From Larus michahellis (Eukaryota > Chordata > Aves > Charadriiformes > Laridae): a stretch of DNA of 64,000 nucleotides. Below, in pieces: positions 48,901 to 61,179 of this stretch. Position numbers and translations under genes: made by a program. The notes below the pieces were generated by a model. The model saw only the letters and a list, made by a program, of their open reading frames with translations. It did no database searches and had not been told where the DNA came from. The stretch is from positions 3,799,868-3,863,867 of the forward strand of contig NC_133914.1 in assembly GCF_964199755.1 (NCBI RefSeq), in the 5' to 3' direction. Position 1 is the stretch's first letter, and each line of letters starts with the position of its first letter.

Positions 48901-51900
48901 CCTGGGAGGATGTGTCTGTGCCTGTAATCTCCCAGTGGTGGTTCCTGAGGTACCCGCTGATGGCACAAAGGCCGTCGGTGCCCCGGGCATCTCGTACTGG
49001 GCAGCATTCCTTGATACCCTGATCCCTTTGCTCGGATACTCCTGTGGTTCTCTGTGCCACCAAGCTTCTGATATGGCTTGTTTCCAAGGACTTGATTTTT
49101 GACTCTACTGACAGCCAAATAAACTGCAAGGAAAACCAGTTCATTACTAACTCCAGGAATGCGGCCTTTTTTTAGGCTTTTTCTTTTTTTTTTTTTTTCC
49201 AATCCATGATGATTCTTCCTACTGATTTACTCTGGCACTTCTTTTATAAGCTCCCTATACAGGGAAAAACATTTTCTTCTCAACCTGCCCTGGAGGTCTG
49301 TAACAAACCAGCAGTGCTACCTTTTATGACTTTAACTTAAATTCAGGTCTCAAATCTAATTTAGCTTACATTTAAATGAGTTCTACTGTGTCAACCCCAA
49401 TGGTACATGTAATATTGCTTCCCTCTGCCAGTGACTTCCATTCTCTGCACACTGCAGTTCCTCTAGCTTTATTTTATGTGTTCTGGACTGGGGCGTTTTC
49501 AGCTGAGTTACCACCGTGGGCTAACAGCGTCTCTTGTTTCAGTACTACAATACTGATTGCTGATTATACGCCTGGGGTTCAGCAGGCTGTTACACTTGCT
49601 TCCAGAATTACTGTGAGAGTTTTCTATTTTGTCTTCCTTTACTTACATTTCCATAGTTCACTTACATATTCCATAGACTGGGTATATTCTATGCCATATC
49701 AAGACAGTGAATAAGTAGTCAGGGAGGCTTCCTGGCATTCTTTACATTTCTCTTCCTTTTCAAAAATGTAGTTGGCAAGTATTTCACGTAATAGTTTCCA
49801 ATACGCATACCACATCCCAGCAGTCCTGTTTTCTCTCCTGCATACTTGCTCTGCTCATTCTGTACTACTTTTTTTGTCCACTAGTAATACTCTTACATAT
49901 ATATATATATATTTGTTTGTGTGTTTACATATATAAAGCTTTTTTTATTTGAAAATTTCCAGTGATATTCAGTCAGCATCCCCAGTGTCCTGTCTGACAT
50001 TGGACGGGTAACCTTCAGGTGGTGGTTGGTGACGGGTAATTTCACATGTGTGATTAACTGCACCTTTCTAAAGCCTGCCCCTGCTTTTGGTGCCCTGCCA
50101 GCCCCAAGATGCCTTCCCCTCATTGTCTTGTGTGAGTCAGGCTGCAGAATCAAACATGCCATCAATTCTGCTGAGATCCACTTCCCAGCCTTTGGGACTT
50201 GCTGATAATAGTGGGATGGAGCAGGGGCTTAATTTGCTACCAGTTTAGATTTGGGGTGCATGATTGTGTTTTTTTTTTCTAGTGATTTTTTTAAAAATGT
50301 TTTTACCTTACAGCATGCACAATATCTTTCTGTGGGGTAGTAAAAAGAGAACAAAGAACAAGAGGGGGAAGAAAAAGAAAAAAGGAAATGGCATCTGGCA
50401 CTTGGGCGGTGGGGAGAATAAGGAGGAAAATAATTTGAAAATTCAAAGAGGGAGCACAGCAACTGTTGGGTTATGAATAAATCTTTATGGTTAGTATACA
50501 TTAGCAATCAATTGACCTTTCACAGAATTCACAGCGCTGTAATCACAGCTCCTTCCCGCTCAGTTCCCTGCCCTCCTCATGAATGTGTCCATCCTTCCTC
50601 CTCCTCTTGTGTTACCCTACAGGATTAGACACCATATGCTAGTTTTATAGGGAAAGCCCCGTCCTCCTTAAACCTCTGTCAGATCCCTGAAGTCAGATTT
50701 TCTTTGACATGTGTCAGAAAATTGGATAACCCCGATTTTAGGTATTTATCTGCATCAGTCTTCCCCTGTTTGAGAACAGACTCGGAATTATAATTGGCAT
50801 TGTGGAATGTATTTCAGCCTTTCTAATACAAGGGCTACAGAGGTTAGAAAGCACTTCTGCCTGGTGAATATTATCTTTCAGTGAGGCTACTGACGCAGCA
50901 GCGATCAGGGTTGGGGAAACGTGTGGATGTGCCCAGAAAGATCAATGACTGTCGGAGTTTAATGGGCACCCAACGGCTGGTGCTGGATGCCGAGGGAGCC
51001 CGGCCGGAGGAGGAGCGTGGTGGAGGGGACAGAGACTGGGTAACAACAGAACTGTGCCGGAGGGAAGAACGGTGTCTGGAAGGAATCGAGGGATTGGAGA
51101 GCAAGGAATGAAGTAAAAGTGACTAGTACAAAGCAGAGAAAAGGAGGAGGGCTATTGCTGAATTTCGTTAGTCATTTAATTCATGTGATCATATTTGAGC
51201 AGTCTGTCGTGTGAAAAAACAAAACAGGAGAAGAGTGATTTGCCTATTAAAGTGAGAGCTCCGTTAGCCTGTTTTTCTTCGGGGTTTAATTTTTGCTGGA
51301 CATTTTTCATCTATCACCAATTTAAGTGTTCACTGAATAGGCATCTGTTCAGTAAGCATTTATAAATTAACTGATGAACCATGTGCTGGCCAGAACAGCA
51401 GATCTCTGTGTGCAGTATACCTTTGTGGAAGAAGGGAAAACGAGATTTGTGTTCCTTTCTTCCTCCTACAAAGACTCTTTGCCACCTGCAGACTGCAGTG
51501 TGCTGCAGACACCCGCGCTGGTTGGAACCCAGCTGTGGCAGCGTGGAAGCCCAGCGCAGTTTGTAAAAACCGGCCCGTTTCGAGGAGGACCTGATGTCTA
51601 TAGGCTGATACCTATTTTGATTTTTAAAGCTGGGGTGGAGTGTTTAGTTATGGGCTGCAGTCTCTGACTCTGCAGCCTGCATGCTTTAACTGGGGGGGAG
51701 CAGAGGGTCCTGATGGAAAAAAAAAACAACCCCAAGCCCCCTCCCACCCCAAAAAAAACCAAAACGAAAAAACCCAACCCACCAGTTGATGGGGTGTAGT
51801 ACCTTAGTACCTTTAAAATGTTTTCTGTAAGTTCACGTATGCATGTGGGCTCGTGAAGCGACACATACATAGAATATATTACACAAGTGAACTCTGTTGC

Positions 51901-54900
51901 TAAGGCCAACATAAGTGCGTGAAGTCTTTTATAAAAGGAAATAACTTTCTTGTGTCTCTTTCTTATTAAATTCTTTTGAGTCCTTCAGGTTACTGAGAAG
52001 TAGGCTCTTTAATGTTGTTGGGAAAACGTTATTACAAATGTTGTATTGTTACAATTCCGCTTTAAAGGGTGGTAAATGTCACCATGGCCTTCGGATTGAT
52101 ATGAATTTAATATTGGAAATCACTTTAATGGCTGTATTACAGACCTCTTATTCAGCAAATGCCTTAACTTAGAGTGGCACTTAACAGTTGAAAAGCGTTA
52201 GTTCTGACAACCCTAATTTGCTGGGAAAAGTGGAGTCTATGGATTTCCGTGGCGGAAAAATAAACAATAGCCATAACTTTAACCCAGGAAAAAGTGCCTA
52301 CACAACACAACTGCTTTTCCAGCTAAACAGACAGAATAATGATTGCCTGGCTGTGATGCCTTTTATGTATTTTCTCAAATCTCAAGAGCTGCACGTGACA
52401 ATTGAGCAGCACGGTCAAAGCGAACAGTGGCGGCTGGACCCAAATGGTTCTCACCTTTTATGTCCAAGTATTTGCTGAACGCAGCTGCTTTTTACAGTTT
52501 TCTGTTGAAGATTTAAACTTTAAATAAACAGAGAACAAGAGCATAATCTACCAGGGCAAATGTGACCATTTAAGGTTTTTTGGTGGATTTTAGTGTGGGT
52601 TGTTTTGGGTTCTTTTTTTAATACTTGCACTGTTATTTCGTTCTTCAGCAGTAATTTTTGACTCGGTGGCTGGAGATGGTTCTGTAAAAACTGAAAAAAG
52701 CAGTACCTTAACTTTTCCAAGTGTGTGTGTGATTTATTTTGTTTGTATTTAATTAAAGTGCTTCCTGTAGCCTCTTCATTTGCTTTTTTTGTTTCAGTCA
52801 CATTATATTAAACTTCAGGTACAGAATAACTTTAAAAGTGGCCGGGAGGAAGCCAAGGTGCGTTAAGTGTAGGAATAGTTGCTTATGTGTCTCAGACTTC
52901 AAAAATGTGTTTTCTATGAAGTTTTTCTTTAGCTTTTGCTGATTTAAAGCACGTACTCGTGTGAGTACATTCGAGAGGATTTAGTTAAGCAATTCCACTG
53001 CAGCAGTTCCTTCCAGGGGGTCTAGTCACAGTGAAAACCTTGGCGTTGGACTTGTAGGGGAGAGATACAGTAAGTGAGAAAGTGAAGCAAAATCTCTTCC
53101 ATTGGGGGGAAGCTGTAGGGCCAGGGCAGCTGAGAAGGGTCACTTTTAGGCACAGGCGATTAATTTTTGATTCACAGAAAATCAAAGTGTTTTCCCAATT
53201 GCGTGGTTCGGAAGCTGACCCTTGTGGTACAGGTAACGCGAGCGGTAATCGGATGAGCAGTGGAGTTGCTTCTAAGCCTCTGCTGGTACCTAACGCTTCT
53301 CATAGACGTTTTCTATTTTATATCTTCTCTGAAGCTCTGAACAACTTCCTAAAAAAGCCGCACGTCCATGAACAGTGCAGAAACTTGACCCTACCTGGCA
53401 CTGGGCATGCAAACTCTTGGCAACTTATCAGTAAACATTCCAGGGCAAAGTTCTACCGGTTTTGTTGGCAGTATCAGAGAGGAGGAAAAATAAGTTACTA
53501 AAAGGAAAAAAACCTGCCCTTGATTTAAAAAATAAAAATATATTTTTATAACCCCACCTTTCTTACAACCCAGTACAGTGCAACAAGGTAGTGGCATTTG
53601 GGGGGAACTGGCGGGACGTAGTCGGTCGCTGGGTTTGGGGGGAAAAGGGTTTTTGCTTCCTCCTTTTTAGCACGATGGATCGGGCTGATCCCTCGAGTGC
53701 TCCTGTGTTAGTTGGGTATCATCTCAAAATATTTTTGAGCTCCGTAGCCAAGAAGAATCATCAGTGCTTCAAAATGCAGGACTAAGAATTAGGGAATGTG
53801 GCTTTGAAATTATAAAAAAAAAAAATAGAAGTTAGACTGTCTGGTCTCATGTGCCTCCGTTTTCCTGTTGTGGTGGTGTTTTTTGTTTTCTTTTTAAAAA
53901 GGATGCATTTACTTTAATGTGGATGTTTTCAAATATAACTCTGACAACTCAGTATCAAACCAGTCTTCCTAATTGCTATAGTTATAGGCTTAAAATAGAT
54001 CTCGATTTATTGGTGTCGCGGTTTGTGTTAAATGTGGAAAATGAGTGAACGTCTGCAGTCTGTTGAGGAGAGGGAACACGGAGATTTCTGAGCTGTACGT
54101 AGAAGAGTACAAACCAGAAGCGAAGCGCTGCAGCAGCGACAGCGTACCTGTCGGCACGACTTCACTTTGTAAAAATACGCTGCAAAGCTAAAGGGAGATT
54201 GTCGCAGAATGTCTTGTAAGAGCAGCGAGCCTTCTGTTTATTTGCTACTGTAAAAACAAATGCAGTTCAATATAATTAACTTTATTAGACCAGGCCTGAT
54301 TAATGTAATGATAAAATTATTTTGGATAAAGTTTGCTTACCTGTAGTAGAGTTGTCTCTAGCTTTTATTCCTGAACTTTTCATTTAAAAAAAACAAAGTC
54401 TCTCTCTTGGAAATACTGACCTGAAATTACCTTTTTTTTTTTTTTTTTCTTACAGTACTTTTCTGTATCTGAAGTTCCTGGTAGTGTGGGCCCTGGTACT
54501 GTTGGCAGATTTTGTCCTGGAGTTCAGATTTGAGTATCTGTGGCCGTTCTGGCTCTTCATCAGGAGCGTTTACGATTCCTTCAGATACCAGGGTTTGGTA
54601 AGTGTAATGCAAAATTACTGTCCCTGTAGGCAAATTCTGCAATGTTTCAGGGCGTATTCCATGTTATACAACTAACTTAATGGCACTGATGATCATAGAA
54701 TCACAGAATGGTTCAGGTTGGAAGTGACCTTAAAGATCATTTTCACAAGAGGAGGAATTTTCAAGTGACTAGTTGGCCTGGCCTCAAGTCTCTCCTCTCT
54801 GACTGCCTATTTTATCTGTGGCGAGTGAAAGTGAAATATATATTTATCAGATTTTCACCACAGGAAAATATTGTTTGAATTCCTGAGACTAGTGAATTGG

Positions 54901-57900
54901 TTTAGATCCCTATATAGCAGGGTTTTCCTTAAAATAAAACAGAAGCCCTCGCCTGTTCAGCTATTCATGACTCTTTCAGAGAGTAAACGACGCTGCTGGT
55001 TGTTTGGTTGTTTTCCAAAAGGAGAATATAGTAATGATAATTCTCTATCAACAATGTAAATGAAAGTCTTCAAATAAAATAATAAGGAATAAATACAGCC
55101 GTGTGGAGCCTTGTTGGAAGAGCGGATGGGCACAAATCCTCAAGTTGCACCCGTTCTCTCTTAATTGGCTAAGTTTCTTCTTTCATTGGCTGGACTGCTC
55201 CATTTCTTTGCCCTGTTTATAACCAACACTGGTGTTTCTATGTTGAAATCATTGTGGTGTCATCGTTTATAAATAAAACTGGTAATATTTGCTGGATTAA
55301 ACCAAAACACTCTTCTTTCCCCTCACCCCTCCTTTCTTTTAGGCCTTTTCAGTATTTTTTGTGTGTGTGGCGTTCACGTCAAATATAATATGTCTGCTCT
55401 TCATACCAATACAATGGCTGTTTTTTGCTGCCAGCACGTATGTTTGGGTACAGTATGTCTGGCACACAGGTAGGTCACTATTTTTTTTATTTACAACTTA
55501 CTGATTTGAATATATATCTTAACAGCGTTTAGTAGCATGCAGAAAACCCACTTCTGTTTGTTACCGCGTTTGTTTTAATGTGGTTTTGCTATAGTTGAAA
55601 AACGTTCTTTTTGCTTTCATTAGTCTGCTGATTTGCATTTGATACGTGTCTGGGTGCATCTTTTAGTAATCAGTAAAGCTTGACCAATGGAACTGGAGGT
55701 GTATAAACAGGAATTTCACAGCAGTATAAAAAAAAAATAATATTTTCCTGACCTTAAAACACTTCTGCAACAATTCAAGAAATACAGAGCACCTAGGAAA
55801 AGTTTGTGGAACAGTGTTGCGTTCTTCCTACTCCTCTATTGGCAGGCTGCTAATTTTGCATGTTATCCCAGTTTAAATTCATATTTGTCAAATCTTTGTG
55901 TCAACTGGATTCAGTTTCTGAGCAAAAAGGCAGGTAATGCCAGTGGCTGCCCCAGCAGTTTGAGACACGTATGGAGAAATCTTCTCCCTGCCAACATCCC
56001 CCCTTTTTTTATCCTTAGTTGTTTGGGGGTTTTCTTCATAAATCTTTGGGTTCTGGGGTTTTTGGCAGCCGCTGGATTGGGGGGAGGCTGATTAGTTTGC
56101 ATGAGCGCTGATACTTGACATGAGTTACGCGTATGTCTTTCCCTCAATCAAAAAAAAATAAAAAAGGACTAAAACTTGATTTTTTTTTTTGTTGTTTTGT
56201 TTTTTTTTTTAGAGGTAACTTTTCCCGACCCAAGTCCTTGAGATTTGGGGCTTTTGTAATATTTCACGTTAGATTTGCCGTCAGATCACAAGAATTTGCA
56301 GGATAACAGGGATCATTTCTCAGCTTACTGGTGAAAGCAGTCATCTTTCTGACAAGTTAGTCATTTGTAATAATGACAATGTGGGAGCTAATGGAAGATA
56401 CTGTGAACCAGTTGCTGCCCAATTTAAAATATGTAAAAAATCCGCGGTTATTTTTAGGACTGTATTAAGGTGTTAAAGTGTTATCTGAAGTTGTTCTTGG
56501 AGTTGACGTTTAGAAACCCTAAAGGAAAAACCTGATGGGCTGGTTTTAACTGTAGCTATTGAGCTTGTTTAATAATTTAATTCATAGAATCATAGAATTG
56601 CTGAGGTTGGAGGGGACCTTTAAGATCATCAAGTCCAACCTTTAACCTACCCTGACAAATTAATTTAATTCAGTGCAACCTTAGGGATTCTTCTTTTTAA
56701 ATGCTTATCTCGGGTGATGGCAACTTGCTTTTTTTTTTCTTTTTTTTTTAGGAAGTTATGATCTTTTTAGGTGGTGTGTCTGCCTAGCTGAAGTGTTGAA
56801 CCCCTTTAAGCTGACAGTTTCTGTTACAGGTTTCTCATTTTTGCAGAGTGCAGCCATTCGAGAGAAACCAAAGGAGGGAGCGCAGTAAATAACATCGGGC
56901 CCTAGAGTGATGCTCTTTTTAGTTCTGAATTTAAGATCTGTTTCCAAATGGGCACACAGTGTGTTGATGTCACTATGTGATCAAGAACGTTATTTTTATG
57001 AAGCTTGTGGCATGTAACGGGAATTGATTTGTGGAAATTCGCAGTGGCTGTACTGCATGCAGCAGGAGTGGTTTCCGTTGGCCAAGAGCATTAAGACCTT
57101 AGTTTTGCTTGGCTACTGTTTTACATTCTCCCCAGTAGTGCTGGCGAGAGAAATCAATAGAGTGTCCTAAATGCTCTCCCGACGCAGAGGTTTGAGTCGC
57201 AGCCTGTTGTCTGCGTTACTGTATATGGAGTAACCAGCCCTGGGCTTACTCACTCCTCTCTTCTCAGCTGGTTTGCTCACTGCTGCTACTGAGATATCCC
57301 TAACTTGGAGTGAAAAAGGAGTCCAAGCTTCCCGCTTCTGACTCAAAGATCATAAGCTGTAACATTACCTCATCTTCTGCAGTTTCTTCCATTTGTGTTC
57401 CTTCTCTGCATAGGGGTTTGTGCCAAGCTATTTCATTAGCTGTGCATCTGTTACTTTTCACTGGTGCCTTATAGAAGTAATAAAGCAAGATAAGGAGGCA
57501 AAAGTTTAGAGCTGGTTTAAAATAAAGACATCCTGGATGCTTCGTTCTGAAAAATCCCTTTTAAAAATTCCCTATAAGCCCGTCAGAACGTTTCCCTTGA
57601 CTTTTGGAATGTTTTAAAAATAACTTTAAAATATTTGCTGCTTGTAATGTATTACCTCTCTCTTTTTCTTCTCCCAACAGAGAGGGGGGTGTGCTTACCA
57701 ACAGTATCACTGTGGATACTTTTTGTTTATATTGAAGCAGCCATTAGATTTAAAGATTTAAAAAACTTCCACGTAGACCTTTGTCGTCCATTTGCAGCAC
57801 ACTGGTAAGTGGGGTTTTCTTTCTCCTTTTCTTATTAACCTTTATTTCATCGTGAAAATTATTATTCGGAGCTTTTTATTTCAGTTCAGGGTTTGGCTGT

Positions 57901-60900
57901 TCAGTTCTACCCTTGCTCATCTGTCATTAAATATTCCACGAGACGTGTGTGCTGAACATTAATCACATGCAGCCTTTCTGAAGGTACCATTTCTTGTGAG
58001 CGGTAGGGAATTTGTAGCGTGGATATTCCTAGCATTTCTTGAAAGGTCTTGTCGCCAGTTACAAGTTCCATGTTTACATAAAGAATAGATGGTGAAAGTA
58101 GCAAAAAAAATAGTTTCACTGATAACTTATTTATCCCATTGCAGAAATGTTCTTCTGTAACAAAGCACTTTTCTCTTTCCCCTCCAACGGGAAGGGTTCT
58201 CATGAGCGTCTGGTTTCATAATTCACCAGAGGACGTGAGTAAGCTTCAGGTTGAAAATTGTGACGGAAAATAAAAACAAAACACTACTTATTACGCTACT
58301 TCTTTGGAAGTGATAAGAGTGACTTTAGGCAAAAGACTTAAGTGCAGAGTGTCCATATCTGGAAGAAATGCACTTTTATTCCGCAAGTTTTTAGTGTAGT
58401 ACGCATTGATCGGGCTACGTTTAAAATGTGTCCTGTTTTTCCTGGAGTCATTTGGTCCAGCTCCCTGTGATACCGCCTCCAATAAATTAGACATCTGTCA
58501 TTTTAATTTATATTGTCTACATTGAGCAATAAATCCCTTAAACACTAATTAAATTCTATAATACGTTACAAAAGCACTTTAGGAGCTGTGAAGCAAGGTC
58601 TTTCTGCTGCTGAATTGGATGCAAACATTTCGGCTTGTCATCAGAGTTTTAGAACTGTAGCTACAGCTGGCTTTACACAGTATTACAAAAGAAGCATTGG
58701 CAGAGATAATGTCAGATGCATATGCAAATGATTCTTGCATGCTGGCAGCTTACTTAGAAATGCAATTTGCACAGTGAGCAAAGAATGAGAAGATTTTAAT
58801 GGTTAATAGTCGTCTGCATCTGAGTTTTCCCTCTGATCTAGGACACCTTCAGTGTCTAAAATGTGACTTCGTTGTGCTTTGTTAAAATATTTGTCAAAGA
58901 TATATTTATTTTTATACAGGGCTGTTTGCTCATTGATCGGGTATCCTTGTTAATCAATACACTAGCACGATTTGTTAGCATTCTTTATTGGTGCAGCTGT
59001 CACAAGCTAATAAGAATCCTTAAATTCTGCGTGATGAAGCTGATAGGCAAAAAAAATAATTCCAAAGTTCTGTTACGCGTCTGTTGCCCCCATCAACAAA
59101 TGGAACTGCAGAGTCTGGCTGGAAGTGAAATTCTTCATATTTTATCTCTCAGTAAGATAAGGGGAAGAACCAAGTGTAGAGATTAGATGTTTTTCGCTTC
59201 GAGGTCAGTCTCTTAAACAAGGAATTTCCAAAGGCTGTTTGTTGCCCCCAAAAGATGTCTTAATTGTGGCCGTCCTCATCAGAGACGGGTGGCTATTGAG
59301 GCTTTACCTCCGGGGTCGGTTCTGGCGGGACCAGGAGCGGGTGACGGCGCTTGGCTGACAGCCTTGGCCGCCCCCGGCAGCGCAGGACGCCCCCCAACGC
59401 CGTACGTTCCAGCAGCTTCTCCAGCTCTTGTTTCTCAGCCCGAGCTGCAGTGACGGTACCGCAGGGCCTGTTGCAGAGGCGGCATTTTGGAGAACCATTC
59501 TTTTGTCTCCGCTTTAGAGAGGTGGAAAAGAGATCTGCGCTTAATTGCTGAGTACAAAAGGATGGGGCTGAGGATCAGTTTCTCCTTTCACTGTTCTGGC
59601 TGTTGTGAGCACATCTCCCAGCTCAATGTCTTGTATGCGTATGACATGGCCCTTTAGGAGCAAAACTTGGGAAATTCTGCTGCATTTGGCTGTTATCTCC
59701 TTAAAAGATGCATAATTCCTAGTCTGGGGCTTGTCTAAAAGCCGTCTTTGCTGTGCGTAGTGCAATTGCATTGTCGTAATCCTTTAATCTATGCTTCAGT
59801 TAATTGCTGTCTGTAATGAACTGTAATTTTATCTTGATAAAGAAGTGCCTACGTTTTTGAACTGTAGCTTTATTGTAGTACAGCAAAAAATGATTTATAT
59901 GTAACTTTCTCTGAAAAGTTGTAATCCAGATGTATTCACAGCTACATAATTGATTACAAGTTATTAGTTTGCTGTTATGGTTACGTTTTGGATAATAATG
60001 TTGCTTTTTGTTTTTTCTCCTTAGTATTGGCTACCCTGTTGTGACTTTGGGTTTTGGCTTTAAAAGTTACGTCAGCTACAAAATGCGTTTAAGAAAACAA
60101 AAAGAAGTGCAGAAAGAGAATGAATTCTACATGCAGCTCCTCCAGCAGGCTCTGCCCCCAGAGCAGCAGATGCTACAAAGGCAAGAGAGGGAGGCGGAGG
60201 AAGGCAAGTTCTACTTATTACTTAATGTGTTTGCAATTATCTGCTATTTAAAAAAAGAAAAACCAAAAAAACCTGCTAAGGAAGAGCTTCTTCAGACCAT
60301 GTTGTTTTGATGAAAGTATTGTGAACTTAGAACCAGAGGAGCCAGAATTAAAATCATTTTGGCGGTGGTTAGTATGACAGTAGAAATGAATTATGTCCTC
60401 TCTGTTTAGTTCTTTATTAGCAACTGCATCAATCTAGTCAGCGAGCGCTCTATGAAGCGCTAGTATTTATTATTAAATCCCTTGGTTACCGTTTCCTGCC
60501 TGTAATGAGAAAAAGTCTTAAAATATCATGTGATTTCTGATTTACTTTTCTAGATAGACTCTAACAGCGATTGTTTTCTGCAGAAATGATTGATGTGTAG
60601 TTAATGATTTTTCTTTGCATGTCACAGTATTGATTGATTTAATGAACTAAGTATTTTTTTTTTTTATTTTGGTATTGCAGCAGCCAAAGGATTATCTGAT
60701 ATGGATTCCTCAATACTTTTGCAACACAATGGAGGCATCCCAGCCAATAAAAAAATAACTGCAACGTTGCCAGAGCTAGAATATAGAGAAAAAGGGAAAG
60801 AAAAGGACAAGGATGCTAAGAAACACAACCTTGGAATAAATAACAACATTTTGCAACCTGTAGACTCTAAAATACAAGAAATTGAATATATGGAAAACCA

Positions 60901-61179
60901 TATCAATAGTAAAAGATTAAATAATGATCTTGTAGGAAGTACAGAAAACCTCTTAAAAGAGGACTCATGCACTGCCTCGTCCAAAAATTACAAAAATGTC
61001 AGCGGAGTTGTGAACTCCTCGCCTCGCAGTCACAGCGCAACTAACGGGAGCATCCCTTCCTCATCTACTAAAAATGAGAAAAAACAGAAGTGTGCTAGCA
61101 AGAGCCCGAGCACACATAAGGACTTAATGGAAAATTGTATTCCTAATAACCAGCTAAGCAAACCAGATGCACTGGTAAG
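45521..61179 (+). CDS. MACO1: MACO1 (macoilin / TMEM57), 5' part, exons 1-6
   Basis: Exons 45521-45600, 54456-54597, 55343-55469, 57681-57804, 60025-60203 and 60681-61179 join in frame to 383 complete codons plus two bases; the gene continues past the window. The protein starts MKRRSADCSKLRRPLKRNRI, as in mammals. Hydrophobic spans fall at about residues 29-49, 77-98, 98-116, 122-138 and 157-175 (the family has four or more). They are followed by a basic helical region (KMRLRKQKEVQKENEFYMQL), then a polar, low-complexity linker (GIPANKK, EYREKGKEKDKDAKKHN, NSSPRSHSATNGS). The C-terminal coiled coil is not in this window. It is an ER/nuclear-envelope membrane protein linked to neuronal excitability. 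Introns are GT-AG except intron 5, which is GC-AG. Intron 1 is 8.9 kb. Confidence 0.96.
45601..54455 (+). other. MACO1 intron 1
   Basis: An 8.9-kb intron. The first 360 bp belong to the CpG island; the rest is AT-rich single-copy sequence with poly-T tracts (about 47,184-47,204, 48,053-48,068, 49,185-49,198) and a short (TA)n near 49,898-49,912. No gene, LTR or CR1 was recognised. Open frames inside have no splice partners. Confidence 0.75.
54692..54741 (-). mobile_element. CR1 3'-end remnant
   Basis: Plus-strand ATCATAGAATCACAGAATGGTTCAGG and the following CCTTAAAGATCAT are the reverse complement of the CR1 3' terminus. About 50 bp remain, in MACO1 intron 2. Confidence 0.8.
56582..56657 (-). 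mobile_element. CR1 3'-end remnant
   Basis: Plus-strand TCATAGAATCATAGAATTGC through AAGTCCAACCTTTAACCTAC is the reverse complement of a CR1 3' end. It is the same subfamily type as the RH-intron CR1, which has a nearly identical sequence at 34,002-34,083. It lies in MACO1 intron 3. Confidence 0.85.
60204..60680 (+). other. MACO1: GC-AG intron of MACO1 (intron 5)
   Basis: Exon 5 ends GAGGAAG and the intron begins GCAAGT, the strong form of the rare GC donor; the acceptor is ATTGCAG before 60681. Only this junction restores the conserved reading EAEE-A-AKGL. No in-frame GT donor gives it. Confidence 0.85.

Noticed and set aside
54692-54760. CR1-like tail as a possible full element
   Set aside because: Only about 50 bp match; the sequence beyond is not CR1.
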